This document shows, in pieces, positions 32,360 to 41,286 of a DNA stretch of 64,000 bases (positions are counted from its first letter, which is position 1; each line of letters begins with the position of its first letter). Source of the DNA: Lachnospiraceae bacterium. Its GTDB lineage: Bacteria; Bacillota; Clostridia; Lachnospirales; Lachnospiraceae. The stretch is taken from positions 16,175 through 80,174 of the forward strand of contig SVFH01000016.1 in assembly GCA_015056945.1 (NCBI GenBank), given 5' to 3'. The notes under the pieces were generated by a model. That model was not told the origin of the DNA. It made no database searches and was given only the letters and a program-made list of their open reading frames with translations. The position numbers and the translations under genes are program-made.

Positions 32360-34990
32360 TTATTGACCGCCATTTTGTGCCGCAGCAGCAGCGGCAGCTC
32401 TTCTTTGTTCGAGTTCCCACATTTGCTGATTGATAATCTCTTGATAATTCGGTTGCAAGAAAAACTCAATGTTATGCGGGCACATGTTGGTTGTAGGAGC
32501 CTGTGCAGTACTATATTGTAAAGCAGGATGTTCTACAACCGGTAATTCAGCATTGCCGAGTACCTGGAACGGACAGTTTTCGCACGCAACCAAACCGCTG
32601 TATTCACAGATGATTCCGGTATAATGAACGTTACAGGTTTCGGAAGGAACCGTTCCCTGTGCAAAATATTCGGTTGTGAGTGTATTGTCACACAAACCGG
32701 GAATCGGTAATTTACCGGAACGAGAGCAAACTGTTGCAGAAACGATTCCGTTTGGCATGGAGAAAGATTTATTCGGTAAATCCTGATGAATGCGGGACAT
32801 TACGGCACGCCAAAGTGTTTTGGAAAGGTTTTTCTCTGCAGACGAAGATAATTTCTCATTATTGTCAAAACCGGTCCATACCGTAGCGGTATAGTAAGGG
32901 GTATAGCCTGCAAACCAAACATCATTATAATCGGATGTGGTTCCTGTTTTACCGGCAATTGCCATCTGGGAATTGAAGTTAACAGAACCGCCGGTACCTC
33001 TTGTAACAACATCAACCATTGCATCAGTTAATAGAAATGCAGTGGTATCTTTGATAACCTGATTGCCTGTCTGAGAGGTTTTATCAACCAGGACATTTCC
33101 TTCGTGATCAATAATCTTGGTGTATAAAGTCGGTTTAATATATACGCCGTTATTTGCTATGGATGCATACGCTGCATTTAGTTCCATATTGGTTACACCG
33201 TAGGTGATACCGCCAAGACCAAGTGACTGTCCGATATCGGTAAGCACTGTTCCGTCAGAACGTACTTCGCGTTCAACCAAAGTAGTGATTCCGAAATTCT
33301 TTAAATAGTCAAAACCAAGCTGAGGGGTAATGACGGTCAGTGTTTTAACGGTACAAATATTTAATGACTGTTCAATCGCATAACGCATGCTACAGATTCC
33401 TTTGTAGGAACCGGAACCGTACCAGTTAGACACCGGTCTGCCGTTATAGTAGTTAAAAGGACCGTCAACCTGAATATCAGCAAGTGTCATGCCGGCAGCA
33501 TCCAATGCAGGGGCAAATGTTGAAATAACCTTAAACGTAGAACCGGGCTGACGTTTGGTATTCGTAGCACGATTCAAGGTTCTGCTTGCAATTTTCGGTC
33601 CGCGACCACCAATCATAGCCACAATATATCCTGTATTCTGATCCTGTACAGTAAGTGAAACCTGAGGTTGTACGGTGAGAACCAGGTTCTCGGCACGGAT
33701 ATCGTCGCCTTCATCCATATGAGCTTCTTTGTAAGCTTCTACAGCAGCATAAGCATCTTCCTGTGATTTATAGAGGAGATTAAACGACGGATTAACCTGT
33801 TTGTAATAAGACTGATACATTTCAGTACTGTGATTTTCAAGGTCGCCGTTTGCCTTCTCAATGGTAAGCGCATAGCTTAAAAGCCATTCGGCATTCTCAG
33901 GATAGTTCTCTTCATTGGAAAAGACTTCATTACAGATTCCCTGAATCTGAGGATCCTGTGTTGTAAAAATACTTAAACCGCCCGAATAGAGAAGACGATA
34001 AGCAGTCTGGGAATCATAGCCGCAGATGGTTTGTAAATCTTCAATAACCTGCTCGGTAAGCTCATCCACAAAATAAGTATTTACGGAACTGATATCAGTT
34101 TCCTGATTAACAAGCTGAATACGGGAATATACATCATCTGCAATGGCTGTATCATATTCGGCCTGCGTAATATAGCCTTGGTCCTTCATGTTGTTTAATG
34201 TTTTTTCCCGACGCTCAGCATTCTTTTCGGGATGAGAAATCGGGTTGAATTTGGAAGGATTCTGTGTAATACCTGCTAAAACTGCACATTCGGAAAGTGT
34301 TAACTGATAAACAGGTTTGCCGAAATAGCGCATGGATGCGGCCTGTACACCAAGTGTGTTTTGGCCTAAGTTAATGGAGTTCATGTATAATTCAAGAATT
34401 TCTTCTTTGGTAAGCTGCTTTTCAATCTCAATGGCAAGGTATTGTTCCTGAAGCTTACGCTTTACTTTTTCCATATCATCTTCTTCCGTAACCCAGCCTT
34501 CAAAAACGTTGTTTTTTAACAGCTGCTGTGTGATGGTACTACCACCTTGGGAAAAATGAAATCCGTTTTTGATACCTTCGAAACCGGCACGGATAATACC
34601 TTTTATATCAATTCCGTTGTGTTTGTAGAAACGTTCATCTTCAAGAGCGACAAAAGCATCTGCAAGATCCTGCGGAATTTTATCCATGGAAACGTAGCTT
34701 CGGTTTGAGTTCTGAGCGACCAGTTTCGTCATTTCATGACCTTCACAGTCATAAACCACGGTTGCATATCCGACAGGAACAACATCGAGCGTTGAAATAT
34801 CGGGTGCAGAACTTAAAATTCCCTTGAACATTCCGAGTCCTACGCAACATAAAAGGATACAACCTGCAATTGCGGAGAAAAAGAGTGCTTTCAGAAAGAA
34901 TACACCGCCCATTTTCTTTATTTTTTTGTTTTTTGAATTGAGTGCCGCCTGTTTCCGTTTGACACCTTTAATTCCATAGTTCATTTTCAA
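32360..34990 (-). CDS. class A penicillin-binding protein (PBP1A-type)
   Basis: 876 aa bifunctional peptidoglycan synthase. Basic cytoplasmic tail, membrane helix at about 29-55, glycosyltransferase domain with catalytic Glu117 (ALEDERFYKHNGIDI) and GGSTITQQLLKN, then a transpeptidase domain with the nucleophile Ser484 in GSTFK, SLN in EQSLNICTV, and KTGTT in AGKTGTTSDYND. The C-terminal tail contains several Cys (CSRSGKLPIPGLC, CEYSGLVACENC) and ends in an Ala-rich helix. It polymerises and cross-links glycan strands outside the membrane. It is monocistronic on the minus strand between two terminator or promoter regions. Confidence 0.95.
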   Translation of the reverse strand: MKMNYGIKGVKRKQAALNSKNKKIKKMGGVFFLKALFFSAIAGCILLCCVGLGMFKGILSSAPDISTLDVVPVGYATVVYDCEGHEMTKLVAQNSNRSYVSMDKIPQDLADAFVALEDERFYKHNGIDIKGIIRAGFEGIKNGFHFSQGGSTITQQLLKNNVFEGWVTEEDDMEKVKRKLQEQYLAIEIEKQLTKEEILELYMNSINLGQNTLGVQAASMRYFGKPVYQLTLSECAVLAGITQNPSKFNPISHPEKNAERREKTLNNMKDQGYITQAEYDTAIADDVYSRIQLVNQETDISSVNTYFVDELTEQVIEDLQTICGYDSQTAYRLLYSGGLSIFTTQDPQIQGICNEVFSNEENYPENAEWLLSYALTIEKANGDLENHSTEMYQSYYKQVNPSFNLLYKSQEDAYAAVEAYKEAHMDEGDDIRAENLVLTVQPQVSLTVQDQNTGYIVAMIGGRGPKIASRTLNRATNTKRQPGSTFKVISTFAPALDAAGMTLADIQVDGPFNYYNGRPVSNWYGSGSYKGICSMRYAIEQSLNICTVKTLTVITPQLGFDYLKNFGITTLVEREVRSDGTVLTDIGQSLGLGGITYGVTNMELNAAYASIANNGVYIKPTLYTKIIDHEGNVLVDKTSQTGNQVIKDTTAFLLTDAMVDVVTRGTGGSVNFNSQMAIAGKTGTTSDYNDVWFAGYTPYYTATVWTGFDNNEKLSSSAEKNLSKTLWRAVMSRIHQDLPNKSFSMPNGIVSATVCSRSGKLPIPGLCDNTLTTEYFAQGTVPSETCNVHYTGIICEYSGLVACENCPFQVLGNAELPVVEHPALQYSTAQAPTTNMCPHNIEFFLQPNYQEIINQQMWELEQRRAAAAAAAQNGGQ

Positions 34991-35142
34991 TCCTCCTCAC
35001 GAACAACAACATTATACCAAAAATGAAATGGTAAATAAAGGTTTTTCTTTAGTGTTCACACTTTTAACGTATTTTATACAAGATTATTCACACATTTGGC
35101 ATAATCTGTGATACAATAATGAGCGTATAAAGGAGACGGTAT

Positions 35143-35763
35143 ATGAAAGTATTAATGAAACCGGGAACGGCGGAAGTGGTAGAAAAAAAATCCCGCTTTA
35201 TTGCTTCCATGGCCAGTGTGGAAACACCGGAAGAAGCAACCGCTTTTATTGAATCAGTGAAAAAGAAATACTGGGATGCAAAGCATAATTGCAGCGCATA
35301 TATAATAGGAAGAGACGGAGAATATACACGTTGCAATGATGACGGAGAACCGGCTCAGACGGCGGGGCTTCCGATGCTGGAAGTGTTGTTACATTCGGAG
35401 GTTCGAAATGTTGTTGTGGTGGTGACAAGATATTTTGGCGGAACGCTTCTTGGGACAGGCGGTTTGATTCGTGCATATGGACAGACTGTGAAGGAAGCGC
35501 TTGCAAATAGCGAAATCGGCGAAGAAGTAAAAGGAATTATGTTAACCATCAAGGCGGAGTATACATTGCTTGGAAAGATACAATATACATTGGCGCAAAA
35601 AGGCGTTGAAATTATGGACACTATATATGAAAGCGATGTTATGTTAACTATTAGATTTCGCAGTGAATTATTAGATGCGATTGAAAAAGAGCTGATTAAT
35701 GTAACCAGCGGTAAAATAGAAATATGTGACAGAGCAGAGTGTTTCTATTTGCAGAAGGAATAA
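35143..35763 (+). CDS. YigZ/IMPACT family protein
   Basis: 206 aa. The N-terminal domain has the family signature KKYWDAKHNCSAYIIG and then YTRCNDDGEPAQTAGLPMLE and VVVVTRYFGGTLLGTGGLIR. A C-terminal EF-G-like ferredoxin fold (residues about 135-205) follows. The family is conserved but its role is poorly defined; links to translation control have been proposed from the eukaryotic IMPACT homologue. It is 30 nt upstream of thyA and possibly co-transcribed. Confidence 0.9.
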   Translation: MKVLMKPGTAEVVEKKSRFIASMASVETPEEATAFIESVKKKYWDAKHNCSAYIIGRDGEYTRCNDDGEPAQTAGLPMLEVLLHSEVRNVVVVVTRYFGGTLLGTGGLIRAYGQTVKEALANSEIGEEVKGIMLTIKAEYTLLGKIQYTLAQKGVEIMDTIYESDVMLTIRFRSELLDAIEKELINVTSGKIEICDRAECFYLQKE

Positions 35764-35793
35764 AGGTTACTTGGATATGGGAGGAAATACACA

Positions 35794-36642
35794 ATGAGTT
35801 ACGCAGATCAGATATTTATTAATATGTGTAGGGATATTTTGGAGAACGGTACGAGTACGGAAGGAGAGAAAGTAAGACCGAAGTGGGAAGACGGGACAAG
35901 TGCTTATACCATTAAGAAATTCGGCGTGGTAAACCGCTACGATTTATCCAAAGAATTTCCGCTTATTACCCTTAGAAAGACTGCGTTGAAGTCCGCAACC
36001 GATGAGATGCTTTGGATATGGCAGCAAAAGTCCAACAACATCAATGATTTGCACAGCCATATTTGGGACGAATGGGCAGATGAAAACGGTTCCATCGGTA
36101 AGGCATACGGCTACCAGATGAGTGTAAAGCATAAATATAAAGAAGGTATGATGGATCAGGTTGACAGGGTTATTTATGATTTGAAGAATAATCCGTTCAG
36201 CAGACGTATTATGACGAATATTTATGTTCATCAGGATTTGAGTGAGATGAATCTGTATCCTTGTGCGTACAGCATGACTTTTAATGTGACACAGAAGCCG
36301 GGAGAGAAACGTTTGACATTAAATGCAATTCTTAATCAACGTTCTCAGGATGTACTTGCAGCAAATAATTGGAATGTTGTGCAGTATTCCGTGCTTGTTC
36401 ATATGCTTGCGCAGGTATGCGATATGAATGTCGGGGAACTGGTTCATGTAATTGCGGATGCGCATATTTATGACAGGCATGTGCCTATTATTAAAGAGTT
36501 AATTGAACGACCTGTCTATGATGCACCGAAGTTTTGGCTGAATCCGGAAATCAAAGACTTTTATCAGTTTACGAGAGATGATGTGAAAGTAGAGAACTAT
36601 ATTACCGGACCGCAGATTACGAATATTCCGATTGCAATTTAG
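35794..36642 (+). CDS. thyA: thymidylate synthase ThyA
   Basis: 282 aa. It methylates dUMP to dTMP using methylene-tetrahydrofolate, giving dihydrofolate that folA at 37.4 kb would recycle. The catalytic Cys157 is in NLYPCAYSMTF; other signatures are FPLITLRKTALKSATDEMLW, LNQRSQDVLAANNWN and HVIADAHIYDRHV. The ribosome site is GGGAGGA. A small gene of unknown function separates it from folA. The stop codon overlaps one copy of the dispersed GTTTACATAA motif. Confidence 0.96.
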   Translation: MSYADQIFINMCRDILENGTSTEGEKVRPKWEDGTSAYTIKKFGVVNRYDLSKEFPLITLRKTALKSATDEMLWIWQQKSNNINDLHSHIWDEWADENGSIGKAYGYQMSVKHKYKEGMMDQVDRVIYDLKNNPFSRRIMTNIYVHQDLSEMNLYPCAYSMTFNVTQKPGEKRLTLNAILNQRSQDVLAANNWNVVQYSVLVHMLAQVCDMNVGELVHVIADAHIYDRHVPIIKELIERPVYDAPKFWLNPEIKDFYQFTRDDVKVENYITGPQITNIPIAI

Positions 36643-36670
36643 TTTACATAAAATATAAAGGGGGATGGAA

Positions 36671-37306
36671 ATGGAAAATGCCACCATTATTGGCGGTGCT
36701 GACGGACCGACAAGTGTTTTTGTCAGAGAAAAAAACAGAAAAAAGACGTTTCGGAAAAAAATCAATGATTATTTTTTTAATAAGAAGCGTAAAAGAATCA
36801 GCAGTTCCATAACAGTTAACCCGCATACGTTAGAAGAAGTGATTGCTTATGCAAAGGCAAAATATGCGGCGATGGAAACAGAGCAGGATTCTGATAAATA
36901 TCAGGAAAATTTCCTCAGTGCCAAAGAATGGATGATTCGTACTCACGCGCCGGAGCTTCTTTGTGATTGTCCTAATGTCAGTGTGCCTGCGACATTTAGT
37001 GAAGAAGCGGTCAGGGAATTTGTGAATCAGACGGAAGCAGTGCGCAATTATGTAAAACAAATTCCGGAAGAAACATTTCAGATGGATTTTCATATTTATG
37101 AAATACGAAATAATGATGCGGCGTGTGATATTGTGGCGGATTTCAGGTGGGATTTTTTTTCTGTTTCTTATGCAGGTGAAAAGAAGGATATAAAAGGATT
37201 TGATCGTATCAATAAAGAACTCCATACTTTTTATGGTGTTACAGAGACGGATATTGTCAACCGGACCAAACGTTATTCAAAATTATTAGAGGTCTTGTGC
37301 CGCTGA
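36671..37306 (+). CDS. unknown protein with N-terminal IGGADGPT motif
   Basis: 211 aa from the ATG at 36671, 6 nt after a GGGGG run; an ATG at 36665 would be too close to it. The protein begins MENATIIGGADGPTSVFVRE. IGGADGPT is a signature otherwise known from beta subunits of sodium-pumping decarboxylases, but here there are no membrane helices, so the similarity is restricted to this short segment. The rest is a basic linker (KKTFRKKINDYFFNKKRKRI) and a soluble alpha/beta-looking region. It lies between thyA and folA. Function unknown; automatic annotation as a decarboxylase would be wrong. Confidence 0.75.
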   Translation: MENATIIGGADGPTSVFVREKNRKKTFRKKINDYFFNKKRKRISSSITVNPHTLEEVIAYAKAKYAAMETEQDSDKYQENFLSAKEWMIRTHAPELLCDCPNVSVPATFSEEAVREFVNQTEAVRNYVKQIPEETFQMDFHIYEIRNNDAACDIVADFRWDFFSVSYAGEKKDIKGFDRINKELHTFYGVTETDIVNRTKRYSKLLEVLCR

Positions 37307-37368
37307 TTGTGTTAAGGATTTTGTCAGTTTGGTTATAATACATAAATGAATAAAGATAGGAGAACAAC

Positions 37369-37863
37369 ATGAAAATTTTAGTTGCAGTAGATGAGAACTG
37401 GGGAATTGGAAAAAACAATGATCTGTTAATCCGTATTCCGGCAGACCAGAAGATGTTTCGACAGATGACAACGGGAAATGTAATTGTAATAGGAAGGAAA
37501 ACCCTGGAGTCTTTTCCGAATGGTGCGCCGCTTAAGGATCGCGTAAATATTGTACTTACTAAGTCGGAAAGGGAAAGTAAAAACGGAGAAGTCATTGTGA
37601 ACGGCATAGAAGAATTGCTGGAAGAAGTAAAAAAATATACGGATAAAGAAATATACGTGGCCGGTGGAGGCAGTATTTATAAGCAGCTTTTGCCATATTG
37701 CAAAACGGCATACGTAACGAAGATTGACCGCAAATATGATGCGGATGTTTGTTTCCCGAATCTGGACGCAGATCCGGAATGGGAACTGGCGGAATCCAGT
37801 GAAGAACAAATCTATTTTGATACAACCTATCATTTTTTAACATATGAAAGAGTGCAGAACTAA
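37369..37863 (+). CDS. folA: dihydrofolate reductase
   Basis: 164 aa. It reduces dihydrofolate with NADPH. Motifs are ILVAVDENWGIGKNNDLLIR with the following IPADQKMFRQMTTGN (catalytic acidic residue in the PADQ segment), VIVIGRKTLESFPNG and the cofactor loop YVAGGGSIYKQLLPYC. It is close to thyA, its functional partner. Its 3' end overlaps the convergent diguanylate cyclase gene by 4 nt. Confidence 0.95.
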   Translation: MKILVAVDENWGIGKNNDLLIRIPADQKMFRQMTTGNVIVIGRKTLESFPNGAPLKDRVNIVLTKSERESKNGEVIVNGIEELLEEVKKYTDKEIYVAGGGSIYKQLLPYCKTAYVTKIDRKYDADVCFPNLDADPEWELAESSEEQIYFDTTYHFLTYERVQN

Positions 37864-38954
37864 AAGACCACCTGATTACGACCGGAGCTTTTACCTTGAT
37901 AGAGCTTTGTATCCGCTTTGGCGATGGTTGCTTCCGCACCGATAATCTGAGAATATTCCTCTAAACCAAAGGTCATGGTGATTTGAATACTGTGATCTTT
38001 AAAGAGGAATTTCTTTTTTTCTATCTGCATACGCAGGGATTCTAAAATGATATATGCCTGCTTTCCGCTCATTCCTTCGAAAGTAAAAAGGAATTCTTCA
38101 CCGCCCCAGCGTGCAGCGCATCCGCGTCCGCGCATGGTTGCTTTGAACATATCAGCAAGAGACGTGAGAATGTAGTCGCCGGCATCATGGCCGTAATTAT
38201 CATTGATATGTTTGAAAAAGTCAACGTCTGCAATTGCAATACAGAAAGGTTTACCACTGTGGTTGAAGTCGTAAACAAGTGTCTGAAGATGTTCGTTCAT
38301 GTTGCGGCGGTTCGGCAACTGGGTAAGTGTGTCTAATGACGCCATAATACGCAGTTTATCATTGATTTTGCGCAATTTATTTTCTGCCTGATTAAATTTC
38401 GTACAAAAGAAGTATGAAATTACCAAAATAAAACAAGAGTATGATATCGTCTGAAAGGTCTGAAAGAAAAATGAGAATAATGTGCCGGGGGTATACGCAT
38501 GATCGGTCAGATGCGATAACACGGCAAGTGCAATAAATGAGATGATATTAATTTGGGCAAAACGCATTTTGTTGCGCATGGAAGCATTAATATCAAAGAA
38601 AATAATCATAATCGGAATCAACATATTCCACTGGAAATTGGTAGCCCAGCCGGATATCAGGGTCAAAAGAATTGTAGAGAGATAAAGCGTAACATGGAAT
38701 ATACGCATTGCTTTTTTGGTAAGGTCTGTATAGGTGTTCACAAATGCAATAAAAATAAGCCCGATGAAAAGAAGAACAATCACGCTTAAAGAAAAATGAT
38801 TAATGAACGCAAGGAAAATACTGGAAATAAAATAGTATAAAATATACAAAATACAGAGAAAACGCAGGAGGATTGCTAATTCTTTGGTTTCCTGTTCGTC
38901 ATTTACATCTTTTAAAAGAAAAGATTTGATTTTTCGGAAATATTCTTTTAACAT
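37860..38954 (-). CDS. membrane diguanylate cyclase (GGDEF)
   Basis: 364 aa. The N-terminal half has about six membrane helices (residues 27-190). The C-terminal GGDEF domain has TLTQLPNRRNMNEHL, the nucleotide-binding ADVDFFKHINDNYGHDAGDY and the active-site signature RWGGEEFLF. It should make c-di-GMP, countering the EAL protein at 6.6 kb. No inhibitory I-site RxxD is obvious just before the GGEEF. It is transcribed alone, convergent with folA. Confidence 0.93.
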   Translation of the reverse strand: MLKEYFRKIKSFLLKDVNDEQETKELAILLRFLCILYILYYFISSIFLAFINHFSLSVIVLLFIGLIFIAFVNTYTDLTKKAMRIFHVTLYLSTILLTLISGWATNFQWNMLIPIMIIFFDINASMRNKMRFAQINIISFIALAVLSHLTDHAYTPGTLFSFFFQTFQTISYSCFILVISYFFCTKFNQAENKLRKINDKLRIMASLDTLTQLPNRRNMNEHLQTLVYDFNHSGKPFCIAIADVDFFKHINDNYGHDAGDYILTSLADMFKATMRGRGCAARWGGEEFLFTFEGMSGKQAYIILESLRMQIEKKKFLFKDHSIQITMTFGLEEYSQIIGAEATIAKADTKLYQGKSSGRNQVVF

Positions 38955-39086
38955 AGGTGCCTCCTTGTTGAATTCGTCTGAATCTTGTTACATTTTATCA
39001 CACTTTTTCTGAATATTCCATAATATTAAGGAAAAAAGAAATCATAAGAAATTCCAAGCAATTGCTATAGAATCAAATATTGTGAG

Positions 39087-39114
39087 TTGACTTTTTTGTC
39101 GATAAGAATATAAT
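39087..39114 (+). promoter_or_regulatory. promoter of ilvE
   Basis: TTGACT (39087-39092), 16-bp spacer, TATAAT (39109-39114), 53 bp before the ilvE ATG. Confidence 0.75.
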
Positions 39115-39167
39115 AGTAAAGTAAAAATGCACAATAGCTTGCATGAGAAGACAGAAGGGAGAACGCT

Positions 39168-40235
39168 ATGAATATCAGATATGAATTAACACAAACACCG
39201 AAACAGAAACCGTCAGCAGACAATCCCTTAACATTCGGTACTATTTTTACAGATCACATGTTTGTAATGGATTATAATCCGACGGATGGCTGGCATGACG
39301 CAAGAGTCGTTCCTTACGGACCTCTTTCGTTAGAACCTTCAGCAATGGTATTCCATTATGGACAGGAAATGTTTGAAGGAATGAAAGCATACAAGTCAGA
39401 AGAAGGCAAAGTATTGTTATTCCGTCCTGACAAGAATATTGAAAGAGCGAACAACACAAACGAAAGAATTTGTATTCCGACTATTCCGGAAGCAGATTTC
39501 TTAGAGGCAATTAAGGCTGTTGTTAAGACTGACAGTGATTGGATTCCGACCAAACCCGGAACATCCCTTTACATCAGACCTTTTATTATTGCAACAGACC
39601 CGTTCCTTGGAGTACGTCCCTCATCTACATATAAATTCATCATTATCCTTTCACCGGTAGGTGCTTACTATCCGGAAGGATTGAATCCTGTTAAAATCTG
39701 GATTGAAGATGAATATGTACGTGCCGTACGCGGTGGACTTGGTGAAGCGAAAGCAGGTGCAAACTATGTAGCAAGTTTGAAGGCACAGGTAAAAGCTCAT
39801 GATGAAGGATACTCACAGGTATTATGGTTAGATGGTGTAGAGCGTAAATATATTGAAGAAGTAGGCGCAATGAACATCTTCTTCAAAATTAACGGAACCG
39901 TTGTTACTCCTGCCTTAAACGGAAGTATTTTACCCGGTGTAACCAGAAGAAGCTGTATCGAATTGTGTCAGTCCTGGGGATATAATGTTGAAGAGAGAAA
40001 GATTTCTGCAGATGAGCTCTTTGAAGCAGCGCAGAACGGAACCTTGGAAGAAGTTTGGGGTACCGGTACTGCAGCAGTTATTTCACCTGTCGGACACTTA
40101 CGTAAAGGTGATGAAGTTGTTCAGATTCAGGATGGCGGTATTGGTGAACTCAGCCAGAAGCTTTATGATACCGTTACAGGAATCCAGCTTGGAAAGATTG
40201 AAGGACCTGAAGGTTGGGTAGTAGTTGTTGAATAA
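39168..40235 (+). CDS. ilvE: branched-chain amino acid aminotransferase
   Basis: 355 aa fold-type IV PLP enzyme of the larger (eukaryotic/BCAT2-like) subgroup. It has FHYGQEMFEGMKAYKSEEGK, the Schiff-base Lys195 in GEAKAGANYVASLKAQ, YIEEVGAMNIFFKI and GTGTAAVISPVGHL. It interconverts leucine, isoleucine and valine with their keto acids. Monocistronic: a promoter before and a terminator after. No T-box or leader peptide is visible in the short upstream region. Confidence 0.95.
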   Translation: MNIRYELTQTPKQKPSADNPLTFGTIFTDHMFVMDYNPTDGWHDARVVPYGPLSLEPSAMVFHYGQEMFEGMKAYKSEEGKVLLFRPDKNIERANNTNERICIPTIPEADFLEAIKAVVKTDSDWIPTKPGTSLYIRPFIIATDPFLGVRPSSTYKFIIILSPVGAYYPEGLNPVKIWIEDEYVRAVRGGLGEAKAGANYVASLKAQVKAHDEGYSQVLWLDGVERKYIEEVGAMNIFFKINGTVVTPALNGSILPGVTRRSCIELCQSWGYNVEERKISADELFEAAQNGTLEEVWGTGTAAVISPVGHLRKGDEVVQIQDGGIGELSQKLYDTVTGIQLGKIEGPEGWVVVVE

Positions 40236-40267
40236 TATTACCGTATGGCCCGAATATCAAAAATATG

Positions 40268-40305
40268 AAGATTGTGTGAAGTTTTGACTTTGCACAATCT
40301 TTTTT
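40268..40305 (+). terminator. terminator after ilvE
   Basis: Nine-bp stem AAGATTGTG / CACAATCTT with a 16-nt loop and a run of T. Confidence 0.85.
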
Positions 40306-40570
40306 GTTGAAATGGACGGAACATTGTAGTAATATGTCAATAATTGGTGAGAGGGCAGCCAAAAACGATAGGTTCACCTATTGGATTTGCTTACGAAATA
40401 GGAGTTATGGAGTGTTGGACTATTGTCAGCGCTTGAAAAAAATTGCAAAAAAAGCTCGAAAATTTCGGATATGGAATTTGGAATATCATGCTGATGTGAA
40501 GAATATAATGATATTACGTGATAGAAAAAATTCTTTTGCGACAGTAAAGCAAAGAAGGGAGAACTTAAAA
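40306..40570 (+). promoter_or_regulatory. promoter and long untranslated leader of the SSB-like gene
   Basis: TTGAAA (40307-40312), 17-bp spacer, TAATAT (40330-40335) could start a leader of about 230 nt before the ATG at 40571. The leader includes a small hairpin (ATAGG-TTCA-CCTAT near 40370) but matches no riboswitch I recognise. An open frame through it exists but has no ribosome site and unlikely composition. Confidence 0.4.
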
Positions 40571-41200
40571 ATGACAGATAAGGTAATTGAAAACAATCAA
40601 GTGGTAATTATGGGAGAAATCATCAGTAAATTTACTTTCAGCCACGAGATTTATGGAGAGGGATTTTATTTGGTGGATGTACTTGTTCCTCGTTTGAGTG
40701 AGGCATCAGATGTGATTCCTTTGATGGTTTCGGAACGTCTTCTTGATGTAGAACAGGATTACATCGGACAAAAGATTTCCGTTTCCGGACAGTTTCGCTC
40801 GTACAACAGACATGATGAGGTGAAAAATAAGCTTGTTTTATCAGTTTTTGTAAGAGAGATTACTTTTATTGAAGAAATCGGTGAAAGCAGCAAAACAAAT
40901 CAGATTTTTCTGGATGGATACATATGCAAAGCACCGGTTTATCGTAAAACACCGCTTGGACGCGAAATCGCAGATGTGTTGCTTGCAGTAAACAGACCGT
41001 ATGGCAAATCGGACTATATTCCGTGTATTTGCTGGGGAAGAAATGCTCACTATTCCTCCACCTTTGAGGTGGGAACCAGATGCTGTGTCTGGGGAAGAAT
41101 TCAGAGTCGTGAGTATATGAAGAAAATTTCAGAAACGGATGCCGAAAAAAGAGTTGCATTTGAAGTTTCTGTGAGCAAGCTTGAGAAAATAGAAGAGTAA
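40571..41200 (+). CDS. OB-fold single-stranded-DNA-binding-like protein
   Basis: 209 aa from the ATG at 40571 with GGGAGAA upstream. Two similar beta-rich halves are visible. The first has NNQVVIMGEIISKFTFSHEI and GQKISVSGQFRSYN; the second has NQIFLDGYICKAPVYRKTPL, then ADVLLAVNR and YIPCICWGRNA, the pattern of SSB OB-folds (PLGREIADVLLAVNRPYGK). The acidic glycine-rich SSB tail is absent, so it is not the housekeeping SSB. It may be a specialised ssDNA-binding protein of the Clostridia. The isolated position gives no further clue. Confidence 0.7.
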   Translation: MTDKVIENNQVVIMGEIISKFTFSHEIYGEGFYLVDVLVPRLSEASDVIPLMVSERLLDVEQDYIGQKISVSGQFRSYNRHDEVKNKLVLSVFVREITFIEEIGESSKTNQIFLDGYICKAPVYRKTPLGREIADVLLAVNRPYGKSDYIPCICWGRNAHYSSTFEVGTRCCVWGRIQSREYMKKISETDAEKRVAFEVSVSKLEKIEE

Positions 41201-41210
41201 TTTGTTTGTG

Positions 41211-41249
41211 GCACTGTGCGTTGACATTCTCAATGCACAGTGCTATGAT
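41211..41249 (+). promoter_or_regulatory. dapB promoter with flanking palindrome
   Basis: TTGACA (41221-41226), 17-bp spacer, TATGAT (41244-41249). A perfect 9-bp inverted repeat GCACTGTGC (41211-41219) / GCACAGTGC (41235-41243) brackets the -35 and abuts the -10. It could be a repressor site or a weak terminator of the upstream gene. Confidence 0.7.
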
Positions 41250-41286
41250 TATACGAAGTTATAAGGGCTAAATGGAGGTACGAGAA

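Noticed and set aside
37048..37057. TTATGTAAAA as another dispersed motif copy
   Set aside because: Last base differs from TTATGTAAAC; only exact copies were counted.
39000..39167. T-box or leader peptide before ilvE
   Set aside because: The promoter lies only about 50 bp from the ATG, leaving no room for such a leader.
40304..40570. In-frame N-terminal extension of the SSB-like gene
   Set aside because: It would begin inside the ilvE terminator, lacks a ribosome site and shows non-protein-like composition; ATG 40571 has GGGAGAA at the right distance.
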